Assembly (NCBI GenBank): GCA_946478235.1
Contig: CAMLBF010000001.1
Coordinates: forward strand, 513,427 to 577,426
Reading direction: 5' to 3'
Length of the DNA: 64,000 nucleotides
Origin: an uncultured Bartonella sp.
Lineage (GTDB): Bacteria; Pseudomonadota; Alphaproteobacteria; Rhizobiales; Rhizobiaceae
The notes beneath the pieces were generated by a model. The model did not search any database and was not told the origin of the DNA. It worked only from the letters and a program-made list of their open reading frames with translations. How positions within the stretch are numbered: the first letter of the stretch is position 1; each line of letters starts with the position of its first letter. Below, piece after piece: positions 49,948 to 59,178 of this stretch. Made by a program: the position numbers and the translations under genes.

Positions 49948-50037
49948 GGAGAGATGGCTGAGTGGTTGAAAGCACCGCACTCGAAATGCGGCATAGGGGC
50001 AACTCTATCGGGGGTTCAAATCCCTCTCTCTCCGCCA
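49948..50037 (+). tRNA. tRNA-Ser (CGA)
   Basis: 90 nt with encoded CCA and the long variable arm of class II tRNAs. Acceptor GGAGAGA / TCTCTCC; anticodon CGA in loop CTCGAAA; variable arm CATAGGGGCAACTCTATC; T-arm GGGGGTTCAAATCCCTC. Confidence 0.95.
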
Positions 50038-50090
50038 TTTCCCTTAAAAAAATACTTTATAATCAAGTCGTTATTTTATTTCGGGCGAAG

Positions 50091-50114
50091 CTCTTCCCCC
50101 ATCTCTTCCCCCAT
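50091..50114. repeat. tandem 12-base direct repeat
   Basis: Two perfect copies of CTCTTCCCCCAT, 53 bases after the tRNA-Ser. Confidence 0.85.
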
Positions 50115-50612
50115 TAAATTTCTTGAAAAACAGTTGTTCTTATCTTTTTAAAGTTCATTCTAATAGTCGGAATGCAAAAATCCTTCAACAATTTGGTGAA
50201 GGACTGTTGTAAGAAATATTTCATTTGATGATAGCTAGAAAAAATATTCAAGGCTCACGATTCAACAGAATAACAACGCAATCAATTGAAAATTATCAGA
50301 AATACCAAATCAGAAAAGTTCGATGTATTTTCGGTGCGATTTTTCTTAAAACTTCCCTAATATTCTGGCAATTTTGCCTTCAATAATTTTGCTTAAGTTC
50401 CTATCTTGGAGCCTATTCTCTATTAACAAAACAGTGCGATAATCTGCAGCTAATAATGCTTTTTCGTATGATACCGCATTTGCTAGTATTTTAATATGTT
50501 ACTGCATATCGCTGTATTTTAGTTCTCTCATAATTTGCCTACCAATCCAGAAGAGATATCCCTAACCGATCACATTATTGTGATATTGATGCTTGGATAG
50601 TCAATTTTTTGT

Positions 50613-50635
50613 GTTATATAGTTCATGTATATAAC
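50613..50635. promoter_or_regulatory. Mo-box-like operator in front of the LLM oxidoreductase
   Basis: GTTATATA (50613-50620), spacer GTTCATG, TATATAAC (50628-50635), continued by GAT to give TATATAACGAT on the right. It is a perfect 8-base-arm palindrome. The same arms and the same spacer length occur at 54656-54680. The pattern resembles the ModE consensus (ATCGNTATATA-N6-TATATANCGAT, from memory), with a seven- instead of six-base spacer. It ends 20 bases before the GTG start, so binding would block the start region. Confidence 0.6.
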
Positions 50636-50655
50636 GATTAATATTGGTGAATATC

Positions 50656-51753
50656 GTGAAGAAAATAGCATTTATTTCGTTTGGCCGTTGGAACAATCAT
50701 GAAAAATCAGCGACACAAACAGCACATGAGGCATTTATTCAAACAATTGAAATGGCTGTCGCTGCCGAGGAGCTTGGTGTCGATGGAGCGTATTTTCGCG
50801 TCCATCATTTTTCCAACTCGTTTTCTTCTCCACTTCCGCTTTTAGCTGCCATCGGTGCCAAAACGAATAAAATTGAAATTGGAACGAGTGTCATTGATCT
50901 TCGTTATGAAAATCCGCATCATCTGGCTGAAAATGTCGGAGCAACCGATCTTATTATGGACGGCCGTTTACAATTAGGATTAGGGCGCGGTGCACCTTGG
51001 TCGGCTATTGAAGGGTGGAAACATTTTGGTTATGCGGCAGAAGCTGGTCAAAGTGCAACTGATATGGCTATGGAAAGAGCCGAGATATTTTTGGATCTGC
51101 TAAAAGGCGAGAAAAATATCGATTTGGAAAACCCGTTCCCTGAAGCCGCAAACAAGCACCGTTTGGCGCGTGTAGAGCCATATTCACCAACCTTATTGCA
51201 ACGTATCTGGTGGGCTTCTGGTAGTCTATCCAGTGCAGAATGGGCAGCAAAACGCGGTCTCAATTTACAAAGTGCAGGTAATGCTGGCGGTAAATCTGGA
51301 AATACAATTTTTCCTCAACATTCGCCAGCCGGCGTTACAAAAGACGCACCTCAGGTGAATGACAATTCGACATCGCCCCAAGCAAGGTTTGCTGGTCAAG
51401 CAGAGCATATAAAGCATTACCTCAATGCATGGGACAAAGCTGGACACACAAGCAAACCTCGTGTTGCCATCATTCGCGAACTTGTGCCACTTGATACAGA
51501 CGAAGAAAAGAAACGTTTTGAAGAAGTAACCCAACAACTTCAAGTTTTATGGCCAGATCACAAAAAAGCACGTGGTGTTTTTGACGGTGGCTATACAGGG
51601 TCTACCGAACAAATTATTGAAAATATGAATAATGATGAAGCAGTATCATTATCGGAGACGATAATGATACCGGTCGCAAATGAAATCGGACTGGACTTCA
51701 ATCTCAAGCTTATGGAAAAAGTAATGAAAAAAATCATCCCACATATAGGTTAG
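50656..51753 (+). CDS. LLM class flavin-dependent oxidoreductase
   Basis: 365 residues from GTG 50656 (MKKIAFISFGRW), with GGTGA five bases in front; alternatives GTG 50647 and TTG 50644 are in frame. The fold is bacterial-luciferase-like: the N-terminal strand KIAFISFGRW, AEELGVDGAYFRVHHF, IGTSVIDLRYENPHHLAENVG (split motif) and LQLGLGRGAP are seen. Such enzymes use FMNH2 and oxygen or F420. The substrate is unknown. Its stop is one base from the stop of the convergent ABC ATPase gene, and its promoter carries the Mo-box-like palindrome shared with the ABC/TonB system, so it probably belongs to the same regulon. Confidence 0.88.
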   Translation: MKKIAFISFGRWNNHEKSATQTAHEAFIQTIEMAVAAEELGVDGAYFRVHHFSNSFSSPLPLLAAIGAKTNKIEIGTSVIDLRYENPHHLAENVGATDLIMDGRLQLGLGRGAPWSAIEGWKHFGYAAEAGQSATDMAMERAEIFLDLLKGEKNIDLENPFPEAANKHRLARVEPYSPTLLQRIWWASGSLSSAEWAAKRGLNLQSAGNAGGKSGNTIFPQHSPAGVTKDAPQVNDNSTSPQARFAGQAEHIKHYLNAWDKAGHTSKPRVAIIRELVPLDTDEEKKRFEEVTQQLQVLWPDHKKARGVFDGGYTGSTEQIIENMNNDEAVSLSETIMIPVANEIGLDFNLKLMEKVMKKIIPHIG

Positions 51754-51754
51754 A

Positions 51755-52528
51755 TCATTCCTTAATGTAGGTTATTTTTTTTCCATTAATCTCTGTAATA
51801 CCGACATTCGCATTATAAAGGAGACTCAGATTGGTTTCGTTAAGAACAGACTGGGTCTCCCCTATTGCCATTACATGGCCGTCTTTCAACATCATCAATT
51901 GGTCGGAAAAATAGCAAGCCTGATCAGGATGATGGGTTGTAAAAAGAATATTATGTCCATCGTCTTTTACCTGTGCCAATAAGCGCATTAATTTATCTTG
52001 ATTGGAAAAATCTAGGCTTGCCGTTGGCTCATCAAGCACTATCAGGTTAGCATTTTGTAATAATGCGCGTGCAATTAAGATGAGTTGCCGTTCTCCCCCA
52101 CTTACGCGCGGATAATATTTATCAGCGAGATGGGCTATTTCCAATTTTTCAAGAATGGACATAGCTTCATCATACATGGTTTTTGTTGGTTGTTGAAAAA
52201 CCGAAAGCTCCGATACTTTGCCCATTAACACCATCTGAAGGACTGAAAAAGAAAAGTTCGGCGAGCTATTTTGTGGAACATAGGCAAATAAGCGCGCACG
52301 CGCACGCATGGATAAAGTTTTCAACGCAACTGATTGATAACGAATACTACCTGAAAGTGGTGTCAAAATACCAAGTAGCGTTTTTAATAACGTACTTTTC
52401 CCCTCGCCATTAGGACCCAAAATGCACAGGCTTTCACCTTGTTTAAGAAAAAAGCTAATCCCATCACTGATTTTATGGTTGTTATAGCCGGTGGTAATAT
52501 TGTCTACTGATAAAAATCTATCCTCCAT
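51755..52528 (-). CDS. ABC transporter ATP-binding protein, BtuD/FecE type (MolC-like)
   Basis: 257 residues from ATG 52528. Walker A GPNGEGKST, Q-loop VPQNSS, signature VSGGERQL, Walker B LIVLDEPTASLDF and the switch His in TTHHPDQA. The ATG shares one base with the permease stop (TAATG), showing tight coupling. It belongs to the importer group that takes up iron-siderophore, cobalamin, haem or, in the Haemophilus MolBCA case, molybdate and tungstate. The Mo-box-like site in front of the operon favours the last. Confidence 0.9.
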   Translation of the reverse strand: MEDRFLSVDNITTGYNNHKISDGISFFLKQGESLCILGPNGEGKSTLLKTLLGILTPLSGSIRYQSVALKTLSMRARARLFAYVPQNSSPNFSFSVLQMVLMGKVSELSVFQQPTKTMYDEAMSILEKLEIAHLADKYYPRVSGGERQLILIARALLQNANLIVLDEPTASLDFSNQDKLMRLLAQVKDDGHNILFTTHHPDQACYFSDQLMMLKDGHVMAIGETQSVLNETNLSLLYNANVGITEINGKKITYIKE

Positions 52529-53526
52529 TATTCCCGACCTTTCACCATCAACCAAATGAAAATTGGTGCTCCAATAAGGGCAGTTAATATACCCAATGGA
52601 ATTTCTACACTTGCTATTGTGCGTGCTACCGTATCAACTATCAGCAGAAATAGACCACCTAGAATAGCTGATAAAAAACCTGTTTTTCCAAAAGATGGAC
52701 CAACAATCATACGTGTCATATGGGGAACCACCAATCCTACCCAACCAATAATGCCACTTATTGACACAGCAACCGACGTTAATAAGGTTGCCAATGCAAT
52801 AACCGTCAGCCGTATTTGCCCTGTGTGGATACCAAGCGTTTGTGCTTCTTCATCACCAACAGTCATCGTATCAATACGAAAGCGCATAGCGATAATAATT
52901 CCGATTGAAATAATGCAAACAGGTATCAGAGGAATAATCTCGTAGTTTTGTATGCGCGCTAAACTGCCCAGTAGCCAAAATGTCAGCATGGGCAATTGTT
53001 CATAAGGATCAGCAAGTATTTTTATCAACGAAACCCCTGAACCCAAAAGTGCACTAACAACAATACCCCCCAAGACAAGTGCCAATATCTTCTCGCGGCG
53101 GTGAGCAAAGCGTGCAATAGTAAGCACAATACAAACCGCAATGATGCCGCCCATAAAAGCACTCAATTGCAACATTAAAAAACTTAACGAGAAAATAATG
53201 GCCAAAGAGGCACCAACTGCTGCACCAGAAGACACAGCAAGCAAATCCGGTGAAACCAAAGGGTTCCTGAATAAACTTTGATAGGCCGCACCAGCGCATG
53301 AAAGCCCTGCCCCGATAAATAATGCCGCAATAATGCGTGGTGCACGAATATTTTCTATAACAATAACAATGTTTTTGTCCGGTTCTGCACCATTACCAAC
53401 CCGCCAGGAAATCCATTGCCCCAGCTCGTGGAATGAAACTGGATAAGCTCCAATACGAAGATTCAACAATATAACAACGACAAGACCGATTAAGCCACCG
53501 ACAGCATAAATAATACTCGTTTTCAT
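52528..53526 (-). CDS. ABC transporter permease, FecCD/BtuC type (MolB-like)
   Basis: 332 residues, about ten membrane helices. Typical blocks: PRIIAALFIGAGLSCAGAAYQ, NPLVSPDLLAVSSGAAVGAS, and ISGIIGWVGLVVPHMTRMI with the cytoplasmic coupling loop that contacts the ATPase. The ATG shares one base with the stop of the binding-protein gene (TGATG). As a homodimer it forms the inner-membrane channel of a type II importer. Confidence 0.92.
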   Translation of the reverse strand: MKTSIIYAVGGLIGLVVVILLNLRIGAYPVSFHELGQWISWRVGNGAEPDKNIVIVIENIRAPRIIAALFIGAGLSCAGAAYQSLFRNPLVSPDLLAVSSGAAVGASLAIIFSLSFLMLQLSAFMGGIIAVCIVLTIARFAHRREKILALVLGGIVVSALLGSGVSLIKILADPYEQLPMLTFWLLGSLARIQNYEIIPLIPVCIISIGIIIAMRFRIDTMTVGDEEAQTLGIHTGQIRLTVIALATLLTSVAVSISGIIGWVGLVVPHMTRMIVGPSFGKTGFLSAILGGLFLLIVDTVARTIASVEIPLGILTALIGAPIFIWLMVKGRE

Positions 53527-54563
53527 CAGAGATTATCCGATGGATGCAACAAACCATTTATTGCCGTTTTATCCAATTCAACATGATAGAATAATGAGTA
53601 GAATTCTTTCACTTCTGTTTCTATATCAACAGGATAACGCGAAGGATAAAGCTTATTTGTCAACCAGATAACACCAATAACACGGTTGACTGATGGTGGT
53701 AAATCAACCCAGCTAAATGGCACTGATGGGGCAACCAGAATTTTGCCATTTTTAATAGCGCGCAAATTCTGCCACATAGGTTGATCTTTGATTGTTTTAA
53801 GAAAACGATCATCTGATGCAACGATAATATCCGGATCAAATGCCATAACTTGATCCATGGATAATTGCAAAATGCCTTGGTTTCCACCGGCATCACCGGC
53901 AACATTACGCCCACCAGCCATTTCAATTGTTTCTGCATGAATGGACAGTCGCGAGCCACTTTCCAGACCGGTAACGCCACGTGCGTAATAGATGCGGGGG
54001 CGCTCTGCGTCGGGGATATCGCTTAAAACTTTTTCAATTTTATTAAGCCTTTGTTCAATCCATTTGGCACGTATTTCACCATCCTCTTTACGTCCCAGCA
54101 ATTCACCAACTTCACGATAAGCATGAGGCAATGCCGAAACGCTACCATCATAAAGAATAAAAGGGATTGATGTACGATAACGGACACGCTCCACCATAGA
54201 AATATTTGTTTTAAGATGGTTTCCTATATCGACGATAATATCCGGCTTATACATTATCAGCCGCTCTATATTGCTTTCTGTCCCTGTTTTTCCCCCGACT
54301 GAACCAATAACCTTCATTGATCTGGCTTTATCCCCCAGACCATTTAGGGTTCTTTCACTCCAGCCGTTAGACCATCCCAGCATAAGATCGGGTGCCAAAC
54401 TGTAGAGAAAGACGGAAGCTGGTGGCCCTGCCGCAGCTACTCTTTCAATATGCTCAGGGATTTCAATTGTTGTATTTGTCTCATCGACAACAGAGCGGGA
54501 TAGCGCTGATATTGGCACCATAATGAGTGCCCATAAAACCAGAATTCGCCATAGTAAAGTCAT
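53526..54563 (-). CDS. periplasmic binding protein of the FecB/MolA type
   Basis: 345 residues with an N-terminal signal peptide (IMVPISALS). Class III binding protein: RVAAAGPPASVFLYSLAPDLMLGW, MYKPDIIVDIG, the long connecting helix after DGSVSALPHAYREVG, FDPDIIVASD in the second lobe, and the end PPSVNRVIGVIWLTNKLYP. It delivers its ligand to the two downstream ABC subunits. The ligand is not certain; Mo-box-like sites point to an oxyanion such as molybdate/tungstate (MolA of Haemophilus is of this fold), while ferric chelates are the default alternative. First gene of the operon. Confidence 0.88.
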   Translation of the reverse strand: MTLLWRILVLWALIMVPISALSRSVVDETNTTIEIPEHIERVAAAGPPASVFLYSLAPDLMLGWSNGWSERTLNGLGDKARSMKVIGSVGGKTGTESNIERLIMYKPDIIVDIGNHLKTNISMVERVRYRTSIPFILYDGSVSALPHAYREVGELLGRKEDGEIRAKWIEQRLNKIEKVLSDIPDAERPRIYYARGVTGLESGSRLSIHAETIEMAGGRNVAGDAGGNQGILQLSMDQVMAFDPDIIVASDDRFLKTIKDQPMWQNLRAIKNGKILVAPSVPFSWVDLPPSVNRVIGVIWLTNKLYPSRYPVDIETEVKEFYSLFYHVELDKTAINGLLHPSDNL

Positions 54564-54655
54564 TATAATCCCCGTTTCATCGTACTTATAAAATATGTGA
54601 GTTTTATCAAAATAACGCCTTTACACATGGGTGAAGCCAACGTAAGTAACAAAAA

Positions 54656-54680
54656 CGTTATATACTGATTATATATAACG
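54656..54680. promoter_or_regulatory. Mo-box-like operator between the ABC operon and the TonB receptor gene
   Basis: CGTTATATA (54656-54664), spacer CTGATTA, TATATAACG (54672-54680): a perfect palindrome with 9-base arms and a seven-base spacer, continued by AT on the right. It lies 92 bases from the binding-protein start and 88 bases from the receptor start, almost in the centre of the divergent region, so one regulator could control both sides. Same arms and spacing as 50613-50635. Confidence 0.65.
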
Positions 54681-54768
54681 ATAATTTTAGTAAAGACCTC
54701 AGACACTTCATCAACGGACAAAATTGTTAGCCGGTTCGGTTTGGTCTTTATATACGGGAATAATCTTT

Positions 54769-56964
54769 ATGATAAAAAACTGCACCAAATATTTTTTGCT
54801 TAGTCTTCTCTCAAGTGTAAGTATCGTCACCCCTTCGATTGCGCAAACCACCGCCTCGGACGTGGCATCGGATGCAAAAGAGAAGGAAAATTCGAACAAA
54901 CCATCGAAAAAAGACAGCAACAATGCGCAGGGTGTTTATGAATTAGGGAAGATCACAGTTTATAGTACAAAAGATCAATGGGGCCAAACGTCTGGACAAA
55001 CGATATCTCAAAGCACGGTGACAGCTGAAGATGTCCGCACTTATAACCGCAATTCGCTTGATGATGCATTAAAGATTGTACCCGGTGTAACAATACAAAA
55101 TACCGGCACAACACGTAACGAACAGAAATATTATATCCGTGGCTTTGATATGGATCAGGCACCATTGATGATTGATGGTATTCAGGTCTATTTACCTTAT
55201 GATAATGGCTTGGACACGGGGCGTTTTCTCACACCAGATCTTGCTGAAATACAGGTTCAAAAAGGTTATGTTTCTGTTCTGAACGGCCCAGGCGGCATGG
55301 GCGGTGAAGTTAATCTGGTAACACGCAAACCAACCAAAGAGCTAGAAGGCGAAATTCGGCCGACCGTTAATTTTGGTAATAGAGGTCGCGTAGCAGATTA
55401 TATAACATCCGGTTATATCGGCACAAAACAACAAGGTTTTTATCTGCAAGCCAGTGGCGCTTATAAGGATAGCGATGGCTTTTTCATGTCACGGAAATAC
55501 GATCCGGTAACGGTTGGGGGCGCCGTTATTGAAGATGGCGGAAGGCGTGATTTTTCTGATGTTCGCGATTGGCGTGGTAATTTCAAATTAGGTTTAACCC
55601 CCAATGAAACAGATGAATACACCATCAATTATACCAAACAGGAAGGCAAAAAGAACTTATTATATGCGGTGGATAGACCAGTTGATGGACTTTCTGTTGG
55701 TGGCAAACAATCCGATATTCAACGTAACTGGAAATGGCCAAATTGGGATGTAGAAACGATTTCATTTGCTAGCCATACAGAAATTGGTGAAAAATCCTAT
55801 ATCAACACCAAACTGTACCACGCAGAATTCGACAATACGATTAATAGTTATGATGACTATCATTTCAATTCGCAATTCAAGCCGAAATCCTTTGAATCCT
55901 CTTATCATGATAAAGGCTGGGGTGGGTCGATTGAGGCTGGCACAGATCTCATTCCTATGAACACGTTAAAAGGTGCCTTGCATTTTCGCCGTGACGAGCA
56001 TCAGGAATGGAATTTCAAGCGTCCAGACATGAAAAACGCAATTCCGGAGCCAAAAACTGAAGATCATGAAAACATCATGTCTGTTGCATTGGAGAATACT
56101 TTCCATGCTACCGATACAATTGATGTAGTCGGCGGTATCAGTTATGACTATCGTGATTTAAAACGCGCTGATTACGTTATTTCTGGAACACGCGATATCG
56201 ATCAGTATAAATTGACCAATGATGATGCGGTCAATTGGCAATTTGCTGTGATAAACCACATATCGGGAACGGGAGAAATCCATGCGAGTGTTTCTGATCG
56301 TACCCGTTTTCCAACCCTTAAAGACCGCTTTTCTGCCCGCTTTGGTGCTGCCGTTCCCAATCCTTCACTTAAGGCAGAACGGGCAACCAATTATGAGGTG
56401 GGCTGGTCGGATTTGGTAACAGCAGATCTAAAATTGAGTGCTGCACTTTTTTACGACGATATCGATGATATGATCGACGGTGTTTATCTCGGCATCTACA
56501 ATGATGCTGGAAAAGAATTGGCACAAAACCGCAATATCGGCAAGGCACATTATATGGGTATTGAATTAACCTCCGAATGGCAAGCACTGGAAAATCTGAG
56601 CATTGGCGGCAATTACACTTTTATGCATGGCAACATTGATTCAAACACATATGATGAAGTCAAAGTAACAAACCGGCCAGAGCATAAAGCATTTATATAT
56701 GCAAAGTGGTTGCCAATGGAAAAGCTCACGATTGTACCAAGCATTGAATATAATTCATCACGTTATAACCAAGGGCCTTTCCAAAAAGAATACAAGAAAA
56801 CAGATGGTTTTGTTCTGGGAAATATTTCGGCAGAATATGCATTTAATGCAAATGCCAGTCTGTCAGCAGGTGTCCGCAATATAACCGATGAAAACTATGA
56901 GCTAGATCGTGGTTTTCCGGAAGCCGGCAGAACATTTTTCTTGAGTGGACGTTATACTTTCTAA
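54769..56964 (+). CDS. TonB-dependent outer membrane receptor
   Basis: 731 residues from ATG 54769 (MIKNCTKYFLLSLLSSVS..., signal peptide ending near SIAQ); the frame is open from a TTG at 54724. The TonB-box region is around KITVYSTK, the plug domain contains DDALKIVPGV, IRGFDMDQAPLMIDGIQV and GPGGMGGEVNLVTRKP, and the barrel ends with the C-terminal signature LSGRYTF. Such receptors import scarce ligands against a gradient using ExbBD-TonB energy. It is divergent from the three-gene ABC importer and likely brings the same ligand across the outer membrane. It ends in a strong terminator. Confidence 0.94.
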   Translation: MIKNCTKYFLLSLLSSVSIVTPSIAQTTASDVASDAKEKENSNKPSKKDSNNAQGVYELGKITVYSTKDQWGQTSGQTISQSTVTAEDVRTYNRNSLDDALKIVPGVTIQNTGTTRNEQKYYIRGFDMDQAPLMIDGIQVYLPYDNGLDTGRFLTPDLAEIQVQKGYVSVLNGPGGMGGEVNLVTRKPTKELEGEIRPTVNFGNRGRVADYITSGYIGTKQQGFYLQASGAYKDSDGFFMSRKYDPVTVGGAVIEDGGRRDFSDVRDWRGNFKLGLTPNETDEYTINYTKQEGKKNLLYAVDRPVDGLSVGGKQSDIQRNWKWPNWDVETISFASHTEIGEKSYINTKLYHAEFDNTINSYDDYHFNSQFKPKSFESSYHDKGWGGSIEAGTDLIPMNTLKGALHFRRDEHQEWNFKRPDMKNAIPEPKTEDHENIMSVALENTFHATDTIDVVGGISYDYRDLKRADYVISGTRDIDQYKLTNDDAVNWQFAVINHISGTGEIHASVSDRTRFPTLKDRFSARFGAAVPNPSLKAERATNYEVGWSDLVTADLKLSAALFYDDIDDMIDGVYLGIYNDAGKELAQNRNIGKAHYMGIELTSEWQALENLSIGGNYTFMHGNIDSNTYDEVKVTNRPEHKAFIYAKWLPMEKLTIVPSIEYNSSRYNQGPFQKEYKKTDGFVLGNISAEYAFNANASLSAGVRNITDENYELDRGFPEAGRTFFLSGRYTF

Positions 56965-56985
56965 AATCCACCGCACTAAATTCCA

Positions 56986-57020
56986 CCGTGGGCGTTTTTG
57001 AAAATGCCCACGGATTTTAT
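56986..57020 (+). terminator. rho-independent terminator of the receptor gene
   Basis: CCGTGGGC / GCCCACGG with a 12-base loop, followed by ATTTTAT. Confidence 0.75.
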
Positions 57021-57434
57021 CTGGCAAAGCGGTAACCCAGCCAAAGTTTAGTTTCACTTCCTGTAAAACTATAAAACCCTTAAAAAATTATACCTGTCAT
57101 CAATGTGCGCATTTCCTCAATACGCGCCTTACCTCATGAAAAATCGTCGGGCGCCATTTATACCCCCCCTACATAGACACCGCCAACATTGCGCACCCAA
57201 CATTGTAACACCAACATGGCAGCCCCAATATCACACCCACAATACCGCACAGACGATACTATCACACTGATAACTGCAAAATTGCTATCAGCACAGTGAT
57301 TGTACGCACAGTGAAAAACACCCTTAAAAAATTTAGTCAAAAAAAGTGCGGTATGAATAATCATACCACACTTGATATTTGTGCTTTTCACCACGTGCAA
57401 CTTGCCAATCAACACATGGAGTTAAGCAAGGAAT
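57021..57434. other. intergenic region, only a terminator
   Basis: About 410 bases with no gene. The only structure is the minus-strand terminator at 57344-57373 behind fruA. The left part has several CAxCCxACA-like short repeats without clear meaning. Confidence 0.5.
57338..57373 (-). terminator. rho-independent terminator of the fru operon
   Basis: In minus orientation AAGTGTGGTATGA pairs with TCATACCGCACTT (one G-U), four-base loop, followed by a seven-T run. Confidence 0.85.
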
Positions 57435-59150
57435 TTAAGCTTGTACAGCTTTAATAGGCTTACAAAAAATTCCAAGTGCTAGTGTTGTTACGATGGTACC
57501 AACAATCAGCGCGGTGAAGTAACCGAGATAATTGATAACCACACCCGGAATAAATGCAAGGAAGATGCCACCATGCGGTGCTTGTAGACCTGTTCCCATG
57601 CCCATTGCTATTGCTCCTGCAACGGCCGAACCAATAATCAATGATGGGATAACACGGAATGGGTCACGTGCAGCAAACGGTATTGACCCTTCACTAATGA
57701 AAGCTAGGCCAAGAATAAATGTGGAAACTTTCGCATTACGTTCTTCTGTGGTGAAGCGATTGGGGAAAACCAAACATGCCAAGCCCAATGCCATAGGTGG
57801 TGTCATTCCAGCAATCATCGTGGCGGCAATAGGGCCGTAAATGCCCGACGAAATTAACGCAACTGATGTTGCATAGGCTGCCTTGTTGACAGGCCCCCCC
57901 ATATCCACGGCCATCATACCACCTATGAGTGCGCCCAATAATAAGGCATTGGCACCTTGCAAGCCCTTTAACCACTCTGTCAGGAAGTTAAGCAAAGATG
58001 CAACTGGTGTACCAATTACATAAAACATAAGTAAGCCCGTGATCATTGTTGCAACCAAAGGCAAGATAAGCACCGGCATCAAACCTTGTAAACTCTTTGG
58101 AAGTTTAATGAATTTTATGGCCAGCTTCACAGCATAACCGGCGATAAAACCGGCCACTATGCCACCAAGAAAACCGGCGTTCAAATTTTGTGCCATAAGC
58201 CCGCCAATCATACCCGGTGCAATACCTGGCCGATCAGCGATAGAATAGGCAATAAAGCCTGCCAAAGCAGGAACCATCAGGGCAAATCCGCCTTTCGCAC
58301 CAATAACAAATAACGTATTTGCAAAGGTACCTTGCGCATCTGTCACACCGATGCCACCTATTGCAAAAGACAGGGCGATCAACAATCCACCGGCAACAAC
58401 AAACGGCAACATAAACGAAACACCTGTCATCAAGTGTTTGTAAACACCACCAGCAGATCCTGTACTTTCACTAGCTGCGTTTGCTTCTTGCGAATTGTTT
58501 CTTTGAACCTCTGCTTTTTCTAGAGCTTTACCGATAAGCGCAACACCATCATTAATGGCAGGCTTAGTGCCACTCGTGAAAACACGCTTGCCAGAAAACC
58601 GTGTTCTATCAACCTCGCGGTCAGCAGCAATAATTACAATATCCGCCTCGGCAATTTCTTTAGCAGTCAAGGGTGTCCCTGCCCCAACCGATCCTTGCGT
58701 TTCAACACGAATGTCGTAACCCAATTTCTTTGCCGCTTCTGCCAAGCCTTCAGCCGCCATAAAAGTATGCGCAATGCCGGTTGGACAGGACGTTATCGCT
58801 ACAATGCGCTTCTTTCCGTCTGTCGCAAGTGGCACGTTTTGAGCATCGCTGTTTTTCGGCATATTTTCAAAAATTGCCGCAGGATTAGCCAATAGTTTTT
58901 CATAAGTAATCCGTTGAAGATTACCCTGATATCTTTGATACGTATCAGATTGCCAATTTTCATTATTACTAACCAGCAATACTATTGTATTTTTATCTTG
59001 CTCCAATGCCAATCTGGCTTTTGCATCTGGCTCAATAATATCAATTGTAATTGTTATACCAACGGCTTCGGCTGCCTGTTGAAGAACTTCACGCGCAAGC
59101 AAGGTGTGAACTTCCCCAACCTCGTTATCCAATAGGGCAATTAAATTCAT
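57435..59150 (-). CDS. fruA: PTS fructose transporter subunit IIBC
   Basis: 571 residues from ATG 59150, which has GGAGAGA in front; the frame runs on to 59201. Order of domains: a degenerate IIB' (residues ~1-100), the active IIB with the phosphorylated Cys in ITSCPTGIAHTFMAAEG (about residue 118), and the membrane IIC domain (from ~220) with GTPVASLLNF and the GGPVNKAAYATS motif. It imports and phosphorylates fructose to fructose-1-P. Last gene of fruBKA. Confidence 0.95.
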   Translation of the reverse strand: MNLIALLDNEVGEVHTLLAREVLQQAAEAVGITITIDIIEPDAKARLALEQDKNTIVLLVSNNENWQSDTYQRYQGNLQRITYEKLLANPAAIFENMPKNSDAQNVPLATDGKKRIVAITSCPTGIAHTFMAAEGLAEAAKKLGYDIRVETQGSVGAGTPLTAKEIAEADIVIIAADREVDRTRFSGKRVFTSGTKPAINDGVALIGKALEKAEVQRNNSQEANAASESTGSAGGVYKHLMTGVSFMLPFVVAGGLLIALSFAIGGIGVTDAQGTFANTLFVIGAKGGFALMVPALAGFIAYSIADRPGIAPGMIGGLMAQNLNAGFLGGIVAGFIAGYAVKLAIKFIKLPKSLQGLMPVLILPLVATMITGLLMFYVIGTPVASLLNFLTEWLKGLQGANALLLGALIGGMMAVDMGGPVNKAAYATSVALISSGIYGPIAATMIAGMTPPMALGLACLVFPNRFTTEERNAKVSTFILGLAFISEGSIPFAARDPFRVIPSLIIGSAVAGAIAMGMGTGLQAPHGGIFLAFIPGVVINYLGYFTALIVGTIVTTLALGIFCKPIKAVQA

Positions 59151-59178
59151 TATTCTCTCCTCATCCGAATATGCTGGA

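Larger units (their letters stand above)
50038..50655. other. intergenic region upstream of the LLM oxidoreductase
   Basis: About 620 bases without a gene. It has a perfect 12-base tandem repeat (CTCTTCCCCCAT, 50091-50102 and 50103-50114), a short palindrome ATCACA-TTAT-TGTGAT (50569-50584), and the Mo-box-like palindrome at 50613-50635. Confidence 0.6.

Noticed and set aside
29432..50037. Genomic islands at the three tRNA genes
   Set aside because: No integrase, no repeated tRNA 3' end and no phage genes were found near any of the tRNAs.
50569..50584. CRP/FNR site in front of the LLM gene
   Set aside because: The inverted repeat ATCACA-TTAT-TGTGAT has the half-sites in the opposite order to the CRP/FNR consensus (TGTGA-N6-TCACA).
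50613..54680. Iron-type (RirA, Irr or Fur) operators in front of the receptor and LLM genes
   Set aside because: The palindromes do not contain the TGA-N9-TCA pattern as core or the Irr/Fur-type motifs; the arms are TTATATA-based as in Mo-boxes. Iron control by another site remains possible.
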